A stretch of DNA of 64,000 nucleotides from G963665185 sp963665185 (GTDB taxonomy: Bacteria > Desulfobacterota > Desulfovibrionia > Desulfovibrionales > Desulfovibrionaceae): positions 62,001 to 126,000 of the forward strand of contig CAXXPO010000008.1 in assembly GCA_963665185.2 (NCBI GenBank), given 5' to 3'. Below are positions 54,268-62,465 of this stretch, piece by piece. Every line of letters starts with the position of its first letter. Within the stretch, counting starts at the first letter, position 1. Made by a program: the position numbers and the translations under genes. The notes under the pieces were generated by a model. It was not told the origin of the DNA and ran no database searches. It saw nothing but the letters and a program-made list of their open reading frames with translations.

Positions 54268-55293
54268 ATGAAATCCGCTTTTCCATCCAGCCTGTTCCGC
54301 CGATCCGTCCAGACGATACTGGCCTTGTACTGCATATATATCGGTTATCGTTTCCACGGATTCATGCAATGGGTTGGCGGAAACGGTCCCCAAGCGGTCC
54401 GGCCCCCGTCCGTGGAAGCCTTCCTGCCCATCAGTGCGCTCATGGGACTTAAGCGCCTGGTACTCTCGGGCGTGTGGGACAATGTGCATCCGGCAGGCTT
54501 GGTTGTTCTTGTCGCCGCAATCGCCATGGCAGTGCTTTTCCGAAAAGGGTTCTGCGGATACATCTGCCCGGTTGGTTTCGCCTCCAACATTTTGGAAGCG
54601 TTGGGGAAAAAAATGTCCCTGGCCCTGACCCCGCCCCGCTGGCCGGACAGGCTCCTGGCATCCTTGAAATACATTCTTTTGACCTTTTTCCTGTACACCA
54701 CGCTCTCCATGCCGCTTGCCGCCATCAATCGCTTCCTGATGTCCCCCTACAACCTGACGGCCGACGCCCGCATGCTGGCCTTTTTTACCAGCCCCAGCAG
54801 CACGGCCCTGATCGTGCTCGCGGCTCTGGCAGTGCTCGGCATCGTGGTGAAGAATTTCTGGTGCCGCTATCTCTGCCCTTACGGGGCATTGCTGGGCCTG
54901 TTCTCCTGGCTCAGCCCCCTGGCCGTGAACCGCGACGAATCCGCCTGCATATCTTGCGGCCAGTGTGCCCGTGCCTGCCCATCGTCCCTGCGCGTGGATC
55001 AAAAAATCCGAGTGGACTCCCCGGAATGCATAGGTTGCGCCGCCTGCATCGAAGCCTGCCCGGTGCAGGGCTGCCTGAGCCTGCGGGCAGGGTACATCGC
55101 CCGGCCAGCCCTGCCCCCCCGGCCGGACGCCCCCACACGCAAGCCGTTCCTCTCCTCTCCTCTTCCCCTCTGGACCATCGGGGGGGGCTGCCTCGCCCTT
55201 CTCCTCCTCTCCTATCTCCTGGCCGAGGCAACCGGCCATTGGAGCAACGGCCTGCCCTCCTCCATGCTCCGCATGCTCTATCTCCGCACATGA
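54268..55293 (+). CDS. NapH/NosR-like membrane protein with two [4Fe-4S] clusters
   Basis: A 341-residue protein; GGAGCCTCATTC precedes the ATG. Five or so membrane helices carry two cysteine motifs facing the cytoplasm, CGYICPVG and CRYLCPYG, as in NapH, NosR and related quinol-linked iron-sulfur proteins. A double [4Fe-4S] ferredoxin segment follows (CISCGQCARACP and CIGCAACIEACP). The domain order suggests electron transfer from membrane quinols or ferredoxin to a periplasmic or membrane oxidoreductase. No nap, nos or partner genes are adjacent, so the partner is unknown. The short C-terminal part contains one more membrane helix. Confidence 0.85.
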   Translation: MKSAFPSSLFRRSVQTILALYCIYIGYRFHGFMQWVGGNGPQAVRPPSVEAFLPISALMGLKRLVLSGVWDNVHPAGLVVLVAAIAMAVLFRKGFCGYICPVGFASNILEALGKKMSLALTPPRWPDRLLASLKYILLTFFLYTTLSMPLAAINRFLMSPYNLTADARMLAFFTSPSSTALIVLAALAVLGIVVKNFWCRYLCPYGALLGLFSWLSPLAVNRDESACISCGQCARACPSSLRVDQKIRVDSPECIGCAACIEACPVQGCLSLRAGYIARPALPPRPDAPTRKPFLSSPLPLWTIGGGCLALLLLSYLLAEATGHWSNGLPSSMLRMLYLRT

Positions 55294-55517
55294 CCGGGCC
55301 ACGGAGCCAGAGGGCGTGACGCCCCTGCCCGACCGACGCCCATATTCCTCCCCCTGCTTTGCACCACAAAAAATTGCGAAAAAATTCACCTGCGCCCTTG
55401 ACGATATCCGCACCCGACTTACATTGATTCGGTCTTGGAAAGACACGTGGTTTCAACACGTGCAACATTCCCCAGATACTGGCGCGAATATCCGGTGACG
55501 GATATTATCAGGCGCTC

Positions 55518-55546
55518 TTGACAAGAGCATTGACGGCTATTAGATA
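55518..55546 (+). promoter_or_regulatory. Candidate groESL promoter
   Basis: TTGACA (55518-55523), 17-base spacer, TAGATA (55541-55546), about 110 bp upstream of the groES ATG. No sigma-32-type CCCCAT box was found. Confidence 0.55.
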
Positions 55547-55560
55547 CGGCGACAAGCGAT

Positions 55561-55603
55561 GTTGGCACTCATCTTGTTCGACTGCTGACAGAAGGGTGCC
55601 AAC
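55561..55603 (+). promoter_or_regulatory. Inverted repeat in groES leader
   Basis: GTTGGCACTC and GGGTGCCAAC are nine-of-ten complementary but separated by 23 bases. The half-sites resemble CIRCE (TTAGCACTC...GAGTGCTAA), whose spacer is normally 9. It could be a variant operator or an mRNA hairpin sensing temperature. Confidence 0.45.
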
Positions 55604-55655
55604 AGGCACAAAATCGACCTAAACGATTCAATAAAAGTTTGTAAGGAGATCAACC

Positions 55656-55928
55656 ATGAAACTTACCCCATTGCACGACCGCGTTCTGGTCAAGCGTCTT
55701 GAGGAAGAAGAAGTCACAGCCGGCGGCATCATCATCCCCGATGCAGCCAAGGAAAAGCCCATCAAAGGCACTGTCGTGGCCGCCGGTCCGGGAAAGAAGG
55801 ACGAGCCCATGACCGTCAAGGCTGGCGATCAGGTTCTGTTCAACAAGTATGCCGGTACCGAAGTCAAAATCGACGGCATCGAACACCTGGTTATGCGCGA
55901 AGACGACATTCTGGCTGTAATCTCCTAA
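55656..55928 (+). CDS. groES: Co-chaperonin GroES
   Basis: A 90-residue cochaperonin with a TAAGGAGATCAACC ribosome-binding site. It contains KLTPLHDRVLVKRLEEEEVTAGGIIIPDAAKEKP with the mobile loop (TAGGIIIPD) that docks to GroEL, and QVLFNKYAGTEVKIDG. The heptameric lid encapsulates substrates on GroEL. It is followed 29 bp later by groEL in the standard operon order. Upstream lies a promoter with a possible regulatory inverted repeat. Confidence 0.98.
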   Translation: MKLTPLHDRVLVKRLEEEEVTAGGIIIPDAAKEKPIKGTVVAAGPGKKDEPMTVKAGDQVLFNKYAGTEVKIDGIEHLVMREDDILAVIS

Positions 55929-55957
55929 TAATTTGAATTCTTCGGAGGAAATATACC

Positions 55958-57601
55958 ATGGCTGCAAAAGAAATTCTTTTTAATACAAAGGCCCGCGACC
56001 TGATGAAGCGCGGCGTGGACAAACTTGCCAACGCCGTCAAAGTGACCCTCGGACCCAAAGGCCGTAACGTGGTCATCGAAAAAAGCTTCGGTTCCCCCAC
56101 CATCACCAAGGACGGCGTGACCGTTGCCAAGGAAATCGAGCTGGAAGACAAGTTCGAGAACATGGGCGCCCAGATGGTCAAGGAAGTTGCCTCCAAGACT
56201 TCCGACATCGCCGGCGACGGAACCACCACAGCCACCATCCTGGCCCAGGCCATTTTCGCCGAAGGCGTCAAGCTGGTAGCTGCCGGCCGCAACCCCATGG
56301 CCATCAAGCGCGGCATCGACAAAGGCGTCGAAGCCATCACCGCAGACCTGGAAAAACTGGCCAAGCCCACCCGCGACCAGAAGGAAATCGCCCAGGTCGG
56401 CGCCATTTCCGCCAACAACGACTCCACCATCGGCAACATCATCGCCGACGCCATGAGCAAGGTCGGCAAGGAAGGCGTCATCACCGTCGAAGAAGCCAAG
56501 GGCCTGGAAACAACCCTGGACGTCGTGGAAGGCATGCAGTTCGACCGCGGCTACCTCTCCCCCTACTTCGTGACCAATCCCGAAAAGATGGTCTGCGAAA
56601 TGGAATCTCCTCTCATCCTCATCAATGAGAAGAAAATTTCCAACATGAAAGACCTGCTGCCCGTCCTGGAACAGACTGCCAAGATGAGCAAGCCCCTGGT
56701 GATCATTGCCGAAGACGTGGAAGGCGAAGCCCTGGCCACTCTGGTTGTGAACAAACTGCGTGGCACCCTGCAGGTCGTGGCCATCAAGGCCCCCGGCTTT
56801 GGCGAACGCCGCAAGGCCATGCTCCAGGACATCGCCATCCTGACCGGCGGAACCGTTGTTTCCGACGATCTGGGCGTGAAGCTGGAAAACGTCACCCTGA
56901 ACGACCTCGGCACCGCCAAGCGCATCGTCATCGACAAGGACAACACCACCATCGTTGACGGCGCCGGCAACAGCGACGACATCAAGGGCCGCGTGGCTCA
57001 GATCCGTCGCGAAATCGACGACACCTCTTCGGATTACGACCGCGAAAAGCTCCAGGAACGCCTGGCCAAGATCGTGGGCGGCGTGGCGGTCATCAACGTT
57101 GGTGCCGCCACTGAAACCGAAATGAAGGAAAAGAAGGCCCGCGTCGAAGACGCCCTGAACGCCACCCGCGCTGCCGTTGAAGAAGGCATCGTGCCTGGCG
57201 GCGGCGTTGCCCTGGTGCGCTGCTCCAAGGCCCTGGACGCGGTCAAGCCTTCCGACGACGACGAAGCCGCCGGCGTCAGCCTGATCCGTCGCGCCATCGA
57301 AGAACCCCTGCGCCAGATCGCCAACAACGCCGGCATGGAAGGTTCCATTGTCGTCGAAAAGGTCAAGGAAGCGAAAGACGCCAAGGGCTTCAACGCCGCC
57401 ACCGGCGAATACGAAGACCTCATCAAGGCCGGTGTCATCGACCCCAAAAAGGTTACCCGCATCGCCCTGCAGAATGCCAGCTCCGTTGCCGGCCTGCTGC
57501 TGACCACCGAATGCGCCATTGCTGAAAAGCCCGAACCCAAGTCCGACGCTCCCATGCCCGGCGGCATGGGCGGAATGGGCGGAATGGGCGGCATGTACTA
57601 G
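55958..57601 (+). CDS. groEL: Chaperonin GroEL
   Basis: A 547-residue cpn60 with a TCGGAGGAAATATACC ribosome-binding site. It starts MAAKEILFNTKARDLMKRGVDKLANAVKVTLGPKGRNVV, keeps DGTTTATILAQAI (ATP site) and the equatorial VAVINVGAATETEMKEKK, and ends with the GGM repeat tail (GGMGGMGGMGGMY). Length and tail are standard. Codon use is more biased than its neighbours, as expected for a highly expressed gene. A strong terminator follows at 57625-57659. Confidence 0.99.
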   Translation: MAAKEILFNTKARDLMKRGVDKLANAVKVTLGPKGRNVVIEKSFGSPTITKDGVTVAKEIELEDKFENMGAQMVKEVASKTSDIAGDGTTTATILAQAIFAEGVKLVAAGRNPMAIKRGIDKGVEAITADLEKLAKPTRDQKEIAQVGAISANNDSTIGNIIADAMSKVGKEGVITVEEAKGLETTLDVVEGMQFDRGYLSPYFVTNPEKMVCEMESPLILINEKKISNMKDLLPVLEQTAKMSKPLVIIAEDVEGEALATLVVNKLRGTLQVVAIKAPGFGERRKAMLQDIAILTGGTVVSDDLGVKLENVTLNDLGTAKRIVIDKDNTTIVDGAGNSDDIKGRVAQIRREIDDTSSDYDREKLQERLAKIVGGVAVINVGAATETEMKEKKARVEDALNATRAAVEEGIVPGGGVALVRCSKALDAVKPSDDDEAAGVSLIRRAIEEPLRQIANNAGMEGSIVVEKVKEAKDAKGFNAATGEYEDLIKAGVIDPKKVTRIALQNASSVAGLLLTTECAIAEKPEPKSDAPMPGGMGGMGGMGGMY

Positions 57602-57959
57602 GCCGCACGCGCAACTCGCCTTCAAAGGCCAGCCTCTCTGGAGGCTGGCCTTTTTTGTTAAAAAGAAGCGGCAGGGGGGGAGTGCAAAGGCAGGACAACG
57701 TGCATGCAGCAGCCACCGCGTCACGCACGCGCTCTTGGCCCGGAACCACAGCACGACAGGATTAACTTGCGTTTGGCCCCAGGTCTGCTACATCCGGACC
57801 TTGCAAAGGAAGAGAAGAAGTCATTTGAATTCCATTTCCTTACATTTGAGCGACAACCATTTTTTTTACAGGCAGATGCGATAACATACCACTGCGTCGA
57901 ATACGATATTTCCGTCAACGCCGCACTCTGCACCAAATCCGCTGCCCCCGGAGGACATC
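57602..57959. other. 358-bp gap after groEL
   Basis: Holds the groEL terminator and the upstream region of the chemoreceptor gene at 57960. AT-rich between 57815 and 57910, consistent with a promoter. No further gene recognised. Confidence 0.5.
57625..57659 (+). terminator. Rho-independent terminator of groESL
   Basis: Stem AAGGCCAGCCTC / GAGGCTGGCCTT with loop TCTG and a following TTTTTTGTT tract, 23 bp after the groEL stop. Confidence 0.95.
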
Positions 57960-59687
57960 ATGGGAATCGGAACCAGACTCATAGCTTCGGTCATTTCCCT
58001 GTTTGCCGTCATCGTCGTCATGTTCGGTGCGGCCCTGGCCTGCGCCGACGGTGAATTCACCCGGCTTGTATATATCCAGGCCGCCTGCCTGACGATCGGC
58101 CTGCTCACCCTTTTCTTTATCGTGTTCAGCCTGCGCACCCGGCTGATAGGCCCGCTCATGGAACTGAAGAACTACTCCACGCGCATTGCCCAGGGCGACC
58201 TCAAGGCCAAGGCTCCGGGAAACTACATTGCCGAGCTGGACGAACTGCACACCGCCATGAACGCCATGGTCAACACCCTCACGCAAACCGCCCAGGCTGC
58301 CGGCGATGCCCGACGCGACGCCGAGGCCAAAGCCGAAGACGTCCGCAAGGCCCTGGAAAAGGCCCAGGAAAACGAAGGGCGAGTCGAGGTGCTGATGGAA
58401 AACATGCGCGCCGCAGCGGAAAAGGCCAAGCACGTCTCGCAAAACATCTTCACCGCTGTCGGTGAACTCAGCGCCCGGGTGGAGGACGTCAACCATGGCG
58501 TGAAAATTCAACGCGACCGCATGACCGAAACCGCCACCGCCATGGAAGAAATGAACAGCACGGTTCTGGAGGTTGCCCGCAACGCATCCCAGGCCGCCCA
58601 AAGCGCGGACCAATCACGCCAAAACGCCGTGACCGGCGCTGACGGTGTGCGGCAGGCCGTCACCTCCATCAACAAAATCGGCCACCGATTCGACACGCTC
58701 AAGGAAACCATGGCCGGACTCGGACAACAGGCCGACAACATCGGCCAGGTCATGACCATGATCAACGATATCGCCGACCAGACCAACCTGCTGGCCCTCA
58801 ATGCGGCCATTGAAGCCGCTCGCGCCGGAGATGCGGGACGGGGATTCGCCGTTGTGGCCGACGAGGTCCGCAAACTGGCGGAAAAAACCATGGCCGCCAC
58901 CAAGGAGGTCGGCGCGGCCGTCCATGAAATCCAGGCCAAGGCCCAGGAGAATATCGACGCCGTGGAGATGGCAGCCGGCGACATTGCGACCAGCACCCAG
59001 GCCGCCGACAAGTCCGGCAAGTTCATGGAGGAAATCGTCGGATTCGTGGAAAACACCGCCGGACAGGTCGCCTCCATCGCCACTGCCAGCGAGGAGCAGT
59101 CCGCAGTCAGCGAGGAGATCAACCGGGCAGTCATGGAAGTGACCGACGTGGCACAAACCACCGCCGACGACATGCGGGTCTCTTCCGAGGCCCTGATCGA
59201 AATATCCGGTCTGGCCGAAGAGCTGGACACCATCATCCAGAGCATGGCCCTGGGGCAGCTCGAAGGAGCGGTAAACCAGGACAAGCTCATCACCTGGAAC
59301 AGCGGGCTTTCCGTGAAAATCAGGGAAATCGACGGCCAGCACAAACGGTTGGTGGACCTCATCAACGAATTGCACAGCGCCATGCGCCAGCGCAAATCCG
59401 ACCGGGTGCTGCTGGATGTGGTGGCACGTCTCAAAGACTACACTGTAAGCCACTTCCAGACCGAGGAACGATACTTTGCCAAGTTCGGCTACCCCGACAC
59501 CGCAGCACACAAGAAACAGCACGCCGTCTTCGTGCAGCAGGTCGCGGACTTTGAAAAAGGACTCAAGGCCGGAACCGCCAAGGTCACCATGGACATCATG
59601 CGCTTTCTCAAGGACTGGCTGGTCAAACACATCCAGGGCACGGACCGGAAATACAGCAAATTCATGAACGAAAAGGGCCTGCATTAG
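57960..59687 (+). CDS. Methyl-accepting chemotaxis protein with C-terminal bacteriohemerythrin (DcrH-type)
   Basis: A 575-residue protein. Two N-terminal helices flank a very short loop, so there is no large periplasmic sensor. HAMP (about 55-110) leads to the signalling domain with IADQTNLLALNAAIEAARAG and the FAVVADEVRKLAEKT tip (about 265-315). Residues about 440-575 form a hemerythrin domain: IREIDGQHKRLVDLINELH, HFQTEERYF, HKKQHAVFV and HIQGTDRKY supply the His/Glu/Asp ligands of a di-iron O2 site. Desulfovibrio DcrH, the described family member, is an O2- or redox-sensing chemoreceptor. It follows groEL but after a terminator, so is separately transcribed. Confidence 0.95.
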   Translation: MGIGTRLIASVISLFAVIVVMFGAALACADGEFTRLVYIQAACLTIGLLTLFFIVFSLRTRLIGPLMELKNYSTRIAQGDLKAKAPGNYIAELDELHTAMNAMVNTLTQTAQAAGDARRDAEAKAEDVRKALEKAQENEGRVEVLMENMRAAAEKAKHVSQNIFTAVGELSARVEDVNHGVKIQRDRMTETATAMEEMNSTVLEVARNASQAAQSADQSRQNAVTGADGVRQAVTSINKIGHRFDTLKETMAGLGQQADNIGQVMTMINDIADQTNLLALNAAIEAARAGDAGRGFAVVADEVRKLAEKTMAATKEVGAAVHEIQAKAQENIDAVEMAAGDIATSTQAADKSGKFMEEIVGFVENTAGQVASIATASEEQSAVSEEINRAVMEVTDVAQTTADDMRVSSEALIEISGLAEELDTIIQSMALGQLEGAVNQDKLITWNSGLSVKIREIDGQHKRLVDLINELHSAMRQRKSDRVLLDVVARLKDYTVSHFQTEERYFAKFGYPDTAAHKKQHAVFVQQVADFEKGLKAGTAKVTMDIMRFLKDWLVKHIQGTDRKYSKFMNEKGLH

Positions 59688-59697
59688 GGAAAACTTT

Positions 59698-59745
59698 GCG
59701 GGGCAAGGGAACAACCTTTTGCAATAGGTTGTTCCCTTGCCCCGC
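59698..59745 (+). terminator. Long inverted repeat after the hemerythrin chemoreceptor
   Basis: GCGGGGCAAGGGAACAACCT and its mirror flank TTTGCAAT. It is followed by CCCCATCCCTTTTCCAAAAACC, a phrase typical of the recurrent hairpin elements of this genome. Probably ends the chemoreceptor transcript. Confidence 0.65.
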
Positions 59746-59848
59746 ACCCCATCCCTTTTCCAAAAACCTTTGATACTTCGGCTGGGCACAATGCAACGGC
59801 CAAAAAGACGTAGACGTTCTCCGCACTCTCCACGCGCCGCGTTCCGCG

Positions 59849-60667
59849 TCATGCATATTTGAACAACACCCAGGAACCGCTTCCGAAGAGGGAAATGTAA
59901 TACATCAGGTAAACCCTTTGCAGAAGAGGCCGCAGGGTAAAACTGTCCGCCTTCCATATGGATCCGTTGGAATCCATGAACCAGCAATCCATTCCAACAG
60001 AACGCAGCCCCATGACATGACCACAGCTTTGGCCATCGAAAGCCAAGGCGAACACCCCGTTCGCCTTTTCAACAAGGGCGCTCACCTTTTGCGCCATCAC
60101 TGCCATGTCGTTTCCCTCGTGAACCTCGATCGGTGCGCAAAGCCCCCCGGATTGATCTCTTGCATTCTTGGCAAATAAAAGATTCATTTCCATCTGAAGA
60201 AAAGACTCCTCGGCTTTGATGCTTGGAAGCCCGCCGAACCCTTTCTGCTGCAACGTCTGGCTGGAAATCCCCTGAGAGCAGCGCAATTTCGTGCGCTTGT
60301 CCCGGTATGCGCGGACATCGTCAAAAAGATCGTTCTGTGTTTTTTGTGTCCGGGCAAATTTGTCCCATCCCGAACCAAGGGCGATAAGAAACTGTGTATT
60401 TGCGTGAACCGGATCGGGAGTCTTTATCTGTTCGTAAAGCCAGCGCGAGGTGATGCCGAAGCAGACCCCCTCCTTCAGGTCAGGACTGGAGGAGAGAACG
60501 TCGGTGCTGATCTGCCGTTCGAGATTGAACCCCTGGTTGATAGGGGCGACGATATCGATGTTCCCCAAAAGGGGACATTCATTGCGCACGTCTGCGAGAA
60601 TCTGCGCATCTTCTTTTGGAATGCTCGGGAACAAGGGAGGAACATAGCCCGTATTGCTGTCGTTCAT
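59849..60667 (-). CDS. YopT-like (peptidase C58) cysteine protease candidate
   Basis: A 272-residue protein; the ATG at 60667 follows GAAGGAGGTGCC, an ideal ribosome-binding site. It shows the clan CA C58 layout: GVCFGITSRWL with the likely nucleophile C69, GHVMGLR with H217, and CWFMDSNGSIW with D232, matching the YopT/AvrPphB/PfhB1 pattern (GxCxxxxxxW, GH, DxN). C58 enzymes cut host proteins (Rho GTPases, kinases) or mature toxins. No Sec signal peptide is visible and no secretion genes are nearby. The coding sequence is AT-richer than its neighbours. The family call rests on motifs and spacing, not on a full alignment. Confidence 0.68.
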   Translation of the reverse strand: MNDSNTGYVPPLFPSIPKEDAQILADVRNECPLLGNIDIVAPINQGFNLERQISTDVLSSSPDLKEGVCFGITSRWLYEQIKTPDPVHANTQFLIALGSGWDKFARTQKTQNDLFDDVRAYRDKRTKLRCSQGISSQTLQQKGFGGLPSIKAEESFLQMEMNLLFAKNARDQSGGLCAPIEVHEGNDMAVMAQKVSALVEKANGVFALAFDGQSCGHVMGLRSVGMDCWFMDSNGSIWKADSFTLRPLLQRVYLMYYISLFGSGSWVLFKYA

Positions 60668-60826
60668 GGCACCTCCTTCGGCCTGGACTATATAGAACGG
60701 AATACACCCTCTTGTGAAATTTAATCAACACAAAACACGCGCACACTGAGACCGTGTCACCTCCGGGTCGGACCAGATATTGAAAGAGGCTCTCAGGCTG
60801 TTGAACACTACCATGCCCCGAGTATC

Positions 60827-60892
60827 AAAAAGTTCCGGAAGGGGGAGCGCGAGGGGGAGACCCTCTTGAAAAAGGTTTCCCCTGCACCTCTT
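60827..60892 (+). repeat. GTTCCGGAAGGGGGAGCGCGAGG repeat, copy 2
   Basis: Reads AAAAAGTTCCGGAAGGGGGAGC, then GCGAGGGGGAGACCCTC, then TTGAAAAAGGTTTCCCCTGC, the same element as 34500-34560 in the opposite orientation, with a GGGGAGACC/GGTTTCCCC hairpin. Confidence 0.65.
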
Positions 60893-60921
60893 CTTCCCTT
60901 CCCTCTCTCCTGTTCTCCTGC

Positions 60922-61326
60922 CTACTCAGGCTCTGCCAGCCGGTTGCGGATGAGTCCCCAGAAGGATGCGGCCTCTCCGGCGAATCGCCACCCGAGGTGT
61001 TCCATACAGCCCTGGCACACGGCGATCTGCCAGGCATGCCCCGAAAACCAGGTGAACTCGGTACTGGGCTCGCCGACGCCAAGACAACCGGGAGCTTTGG
61101 AAAAACAAAGGATTTCGAACATGAGGCCGTGCGGATTGAAAAAGGTGTGCGCATGGCTGCCGTGCCGGTCGACACGCCAGTTGGGGCGCGTCAGGGGGTG
61201 ACCGCAGGCCTGGCAGAGAATCCAGGGGGCGCCGGCCCGGTCCGTATCCTCGTCGGTCCGGGGCCCGGGAACCCGTGATTGTTTTGGGTCCCCCGGCTGC
61301 AAAAGGTAAAGAGGCTGAAGGTTCAT
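60922..61326 (-). CDS. Bacterial cereblon-type CULT domain protein, 134 aa
   Basis: A small protein consisting almost wholly of one CULT domain. It has WILCQACGHPLTR, HTFFNPHGLMFEILCFSKAPGC, EFTWFSGHAWQIAVCQGCMEHLGWRF and FWGLIRNRLAE. The zinc cysteines are C38, C41, C104 and C107. The ligand cage residues W93, W99, W113 and F115 have exactly the spacing of human cereblon W380, W386, W400 and F402. This matches the stand-alone bacterial CULT proteins such as Magnetospirillum MsCI4, which bind uridine and thalidomide-type ligands. The start ATG at 61326 is chosen over an in-frame TTG at 61350. The natural ligand is unknown. Confidence 0.9.
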   Translation of the reverse strand: MNLQPLYLLQPGDPKQSRVPGPRTDEDTDRAGAPWILCQACGHPLTRPNWRVDRHGSHAHTFFNPHGLMFEILCFSKAPGCLGVGEPSTEFTWFSGHAWQIAVCQGCMEHLGWRFAGEAASFWGLIRNRLAEPE

Positions 61327-61573
61327 GGCGGGTCTATACTTCAGTGGCAACGGAAAGAAAAGAAAATGAACACTTCCATGTTTTGCAATATGGTATATTT
61401 TTCATTCGGGACCTTTGATTCAAAGTGCGTATCTTGATTTTCTCGGAAAAAAATGGGAACATGTCGTGTTTTTGGGTAACAAACTCAGGCTTTTTCTGCT
61501 CCCCGGCGTGGTTTTGTCGCATTCCGCGCTCACATAGATCTTTATTTAACAATTTTATCAAACCGGAGGATTC

Positions 61574-62323
61574 ATGAACAGGATTATCGCTTTTCTTGCG
61601 TCTGCATCGCTCGTCTGTTGCCTGCTGACAGGAGCGGCCTTTGCAAAAGACCTGACAATCGCCACGGACACCAATTTCCCTCCCTTTGAATTCAAAGACC
61701 CGGCCTCGGGCAAGCACACAGGGTTCGACGTGGAACTTTGGGACGCCCTGGCCAAGGAAATCGGCGCCAGCTACGACCTGCAACCCATGGACTTCAACGG
61801 CATCATCCCCGGCCTGCAGTCCGGCCAGCTGGATGCGGGCATTGCCGGCATCACCATCAAACCCGAACGGGCCAAGGTCGTTGATTTTTCCGATCCCTAC
61901 TACAACGCCGGCCTGCTGATCCTGGTAAAGAAAGGCAACAAGGACATCAAAAAGATTGAAGACCTGAACGGCAAGGTGGTCTCCACCAAGCTGGGCACCA
62001 CTTCCGAAGACTTTGTCAAAAAGAACGCCAAGGCCAAGGACGTCAAGCTGTTCCCCAATAACGACGCCATGTTCATGGAACTGCTGGCTGGCGGCGCGGA
62101 CGCGGTCGTCTTCGACTCGCCTGTTGTCGCCGACTTCATGCGCACAGCCGGCAAGGGACAGGTCGAGGTCGTCGGTCCCCTGTACATGGGCCAGTCCTAC
62201 GGCATCGGCTTTCCCAAGGGCAGCGAACTGGTCGCCAAGGTCAACAAGGCGCTGAAGACGTTGCGCGACAACGGCACCTACCGCGAACTGTACATCAAAT
62301 GGTTCGGCACAGAGCCTAAATAA
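61574..62323 (+). CDS. Amino-acid ABC transporter substrate-binding protein (GlnH-like)
   Basis: A 249-residue periplasmic protein with a cleavable leader (MNRIIAFLASASLVCCLLTGAAFA). The mature part shows the family-3 fold: DLTIATDTNFPPFEFKD, GFDVELWDALAKEIG, the hinge/ligand loop LDAGIAGITIKPERAK, and a C-terminal VNKALKTLRDNGTYRELYIKWFG. ACCGGAGGATTC precedes the ATG. Permease and ATPase genes follow at 62502 and 63187. The likely ligand is glutamine or glutamate by overall resemblance, with the usual uncertainty within this family. Confidence 0.93.
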   Translation: MNRIIAFLASASLVCCLLTGAAFAKDLTIATDTNFPPFEFKDPASGKHTGFDVELWDALAKEIGASYDLQPMDFNGIIPGLQSGQLDAGIAGITIKPERAKVVDFSDPYYNAGLLILVKKGNKDIKKIEDLNGKVVSTKLGTTSEDFVKKNAKAKDVKLFPNNDAMFMELLAGGADAVVFDSPVVADFMRTAGKGQVEVVGPLYMGQSYGIGFPKGSELVAKVNKALKTLRDNGTYRELYIKWFGTEPK

Positions 62324-62353
62324 AGCCCGCCAAACCAGGCACGCAACACACCT

Positions 62354-62379
62354 TTTGGGCAGCCTTCGGGCTGCCCAAA
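62354..62379 (+). terminator. Intercistronic hairpin between binding protein and permease
   Basis: TTTGGGCAGC-CTTCG-GGCTGCCCAAA is a stable stem-loop 30 bp after the glnH-like stop, followed by only AATT. It could attenuate the downstream genes or protect the binding-protein mRNA, giving more binding protein than membrane subunits. Confidence 0.55.
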
Positions 62380-62405
62380 TTCATGCATACCAGAACGTTC
62401 CATCG

Positions 62406-62465
62406 GGCTGTTCAAAAAACACGCTGACCCGCAACCTGCCGCGTCGGCGGGCTTTTTGAGCAACC
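62406..62465. repeat. Short MITE-like end-to-end fragment
   Basis: GGCTGTTCAAAAAACACGC on the left and GGCGGGCTTTTTGAGCAACC on the right are the terminal sequences of the 31939-32074 element with almost no interior. It lies in the glnH-glnP spacer. Confidence 0.5.

Larger units (their letters stand above)
55294..55655. other. 362-bp gap upstream of groES
   Basis: Contains a sigma-70-like promoter (55518-55546) and an inverted repeat in the leader (55561-55603). The 5' half (to about 55420) is unremarkable. No coding signal. Confidence 0.6.

Noticed and set aside
55561..55603. CIRCE operator upstream of groES
   Set aside because: Half-sites resemble CIRCE but the spacer is 23 instead of 9 and the sequence is GGCAC rather than AGCAC; reported only as a possible variant.
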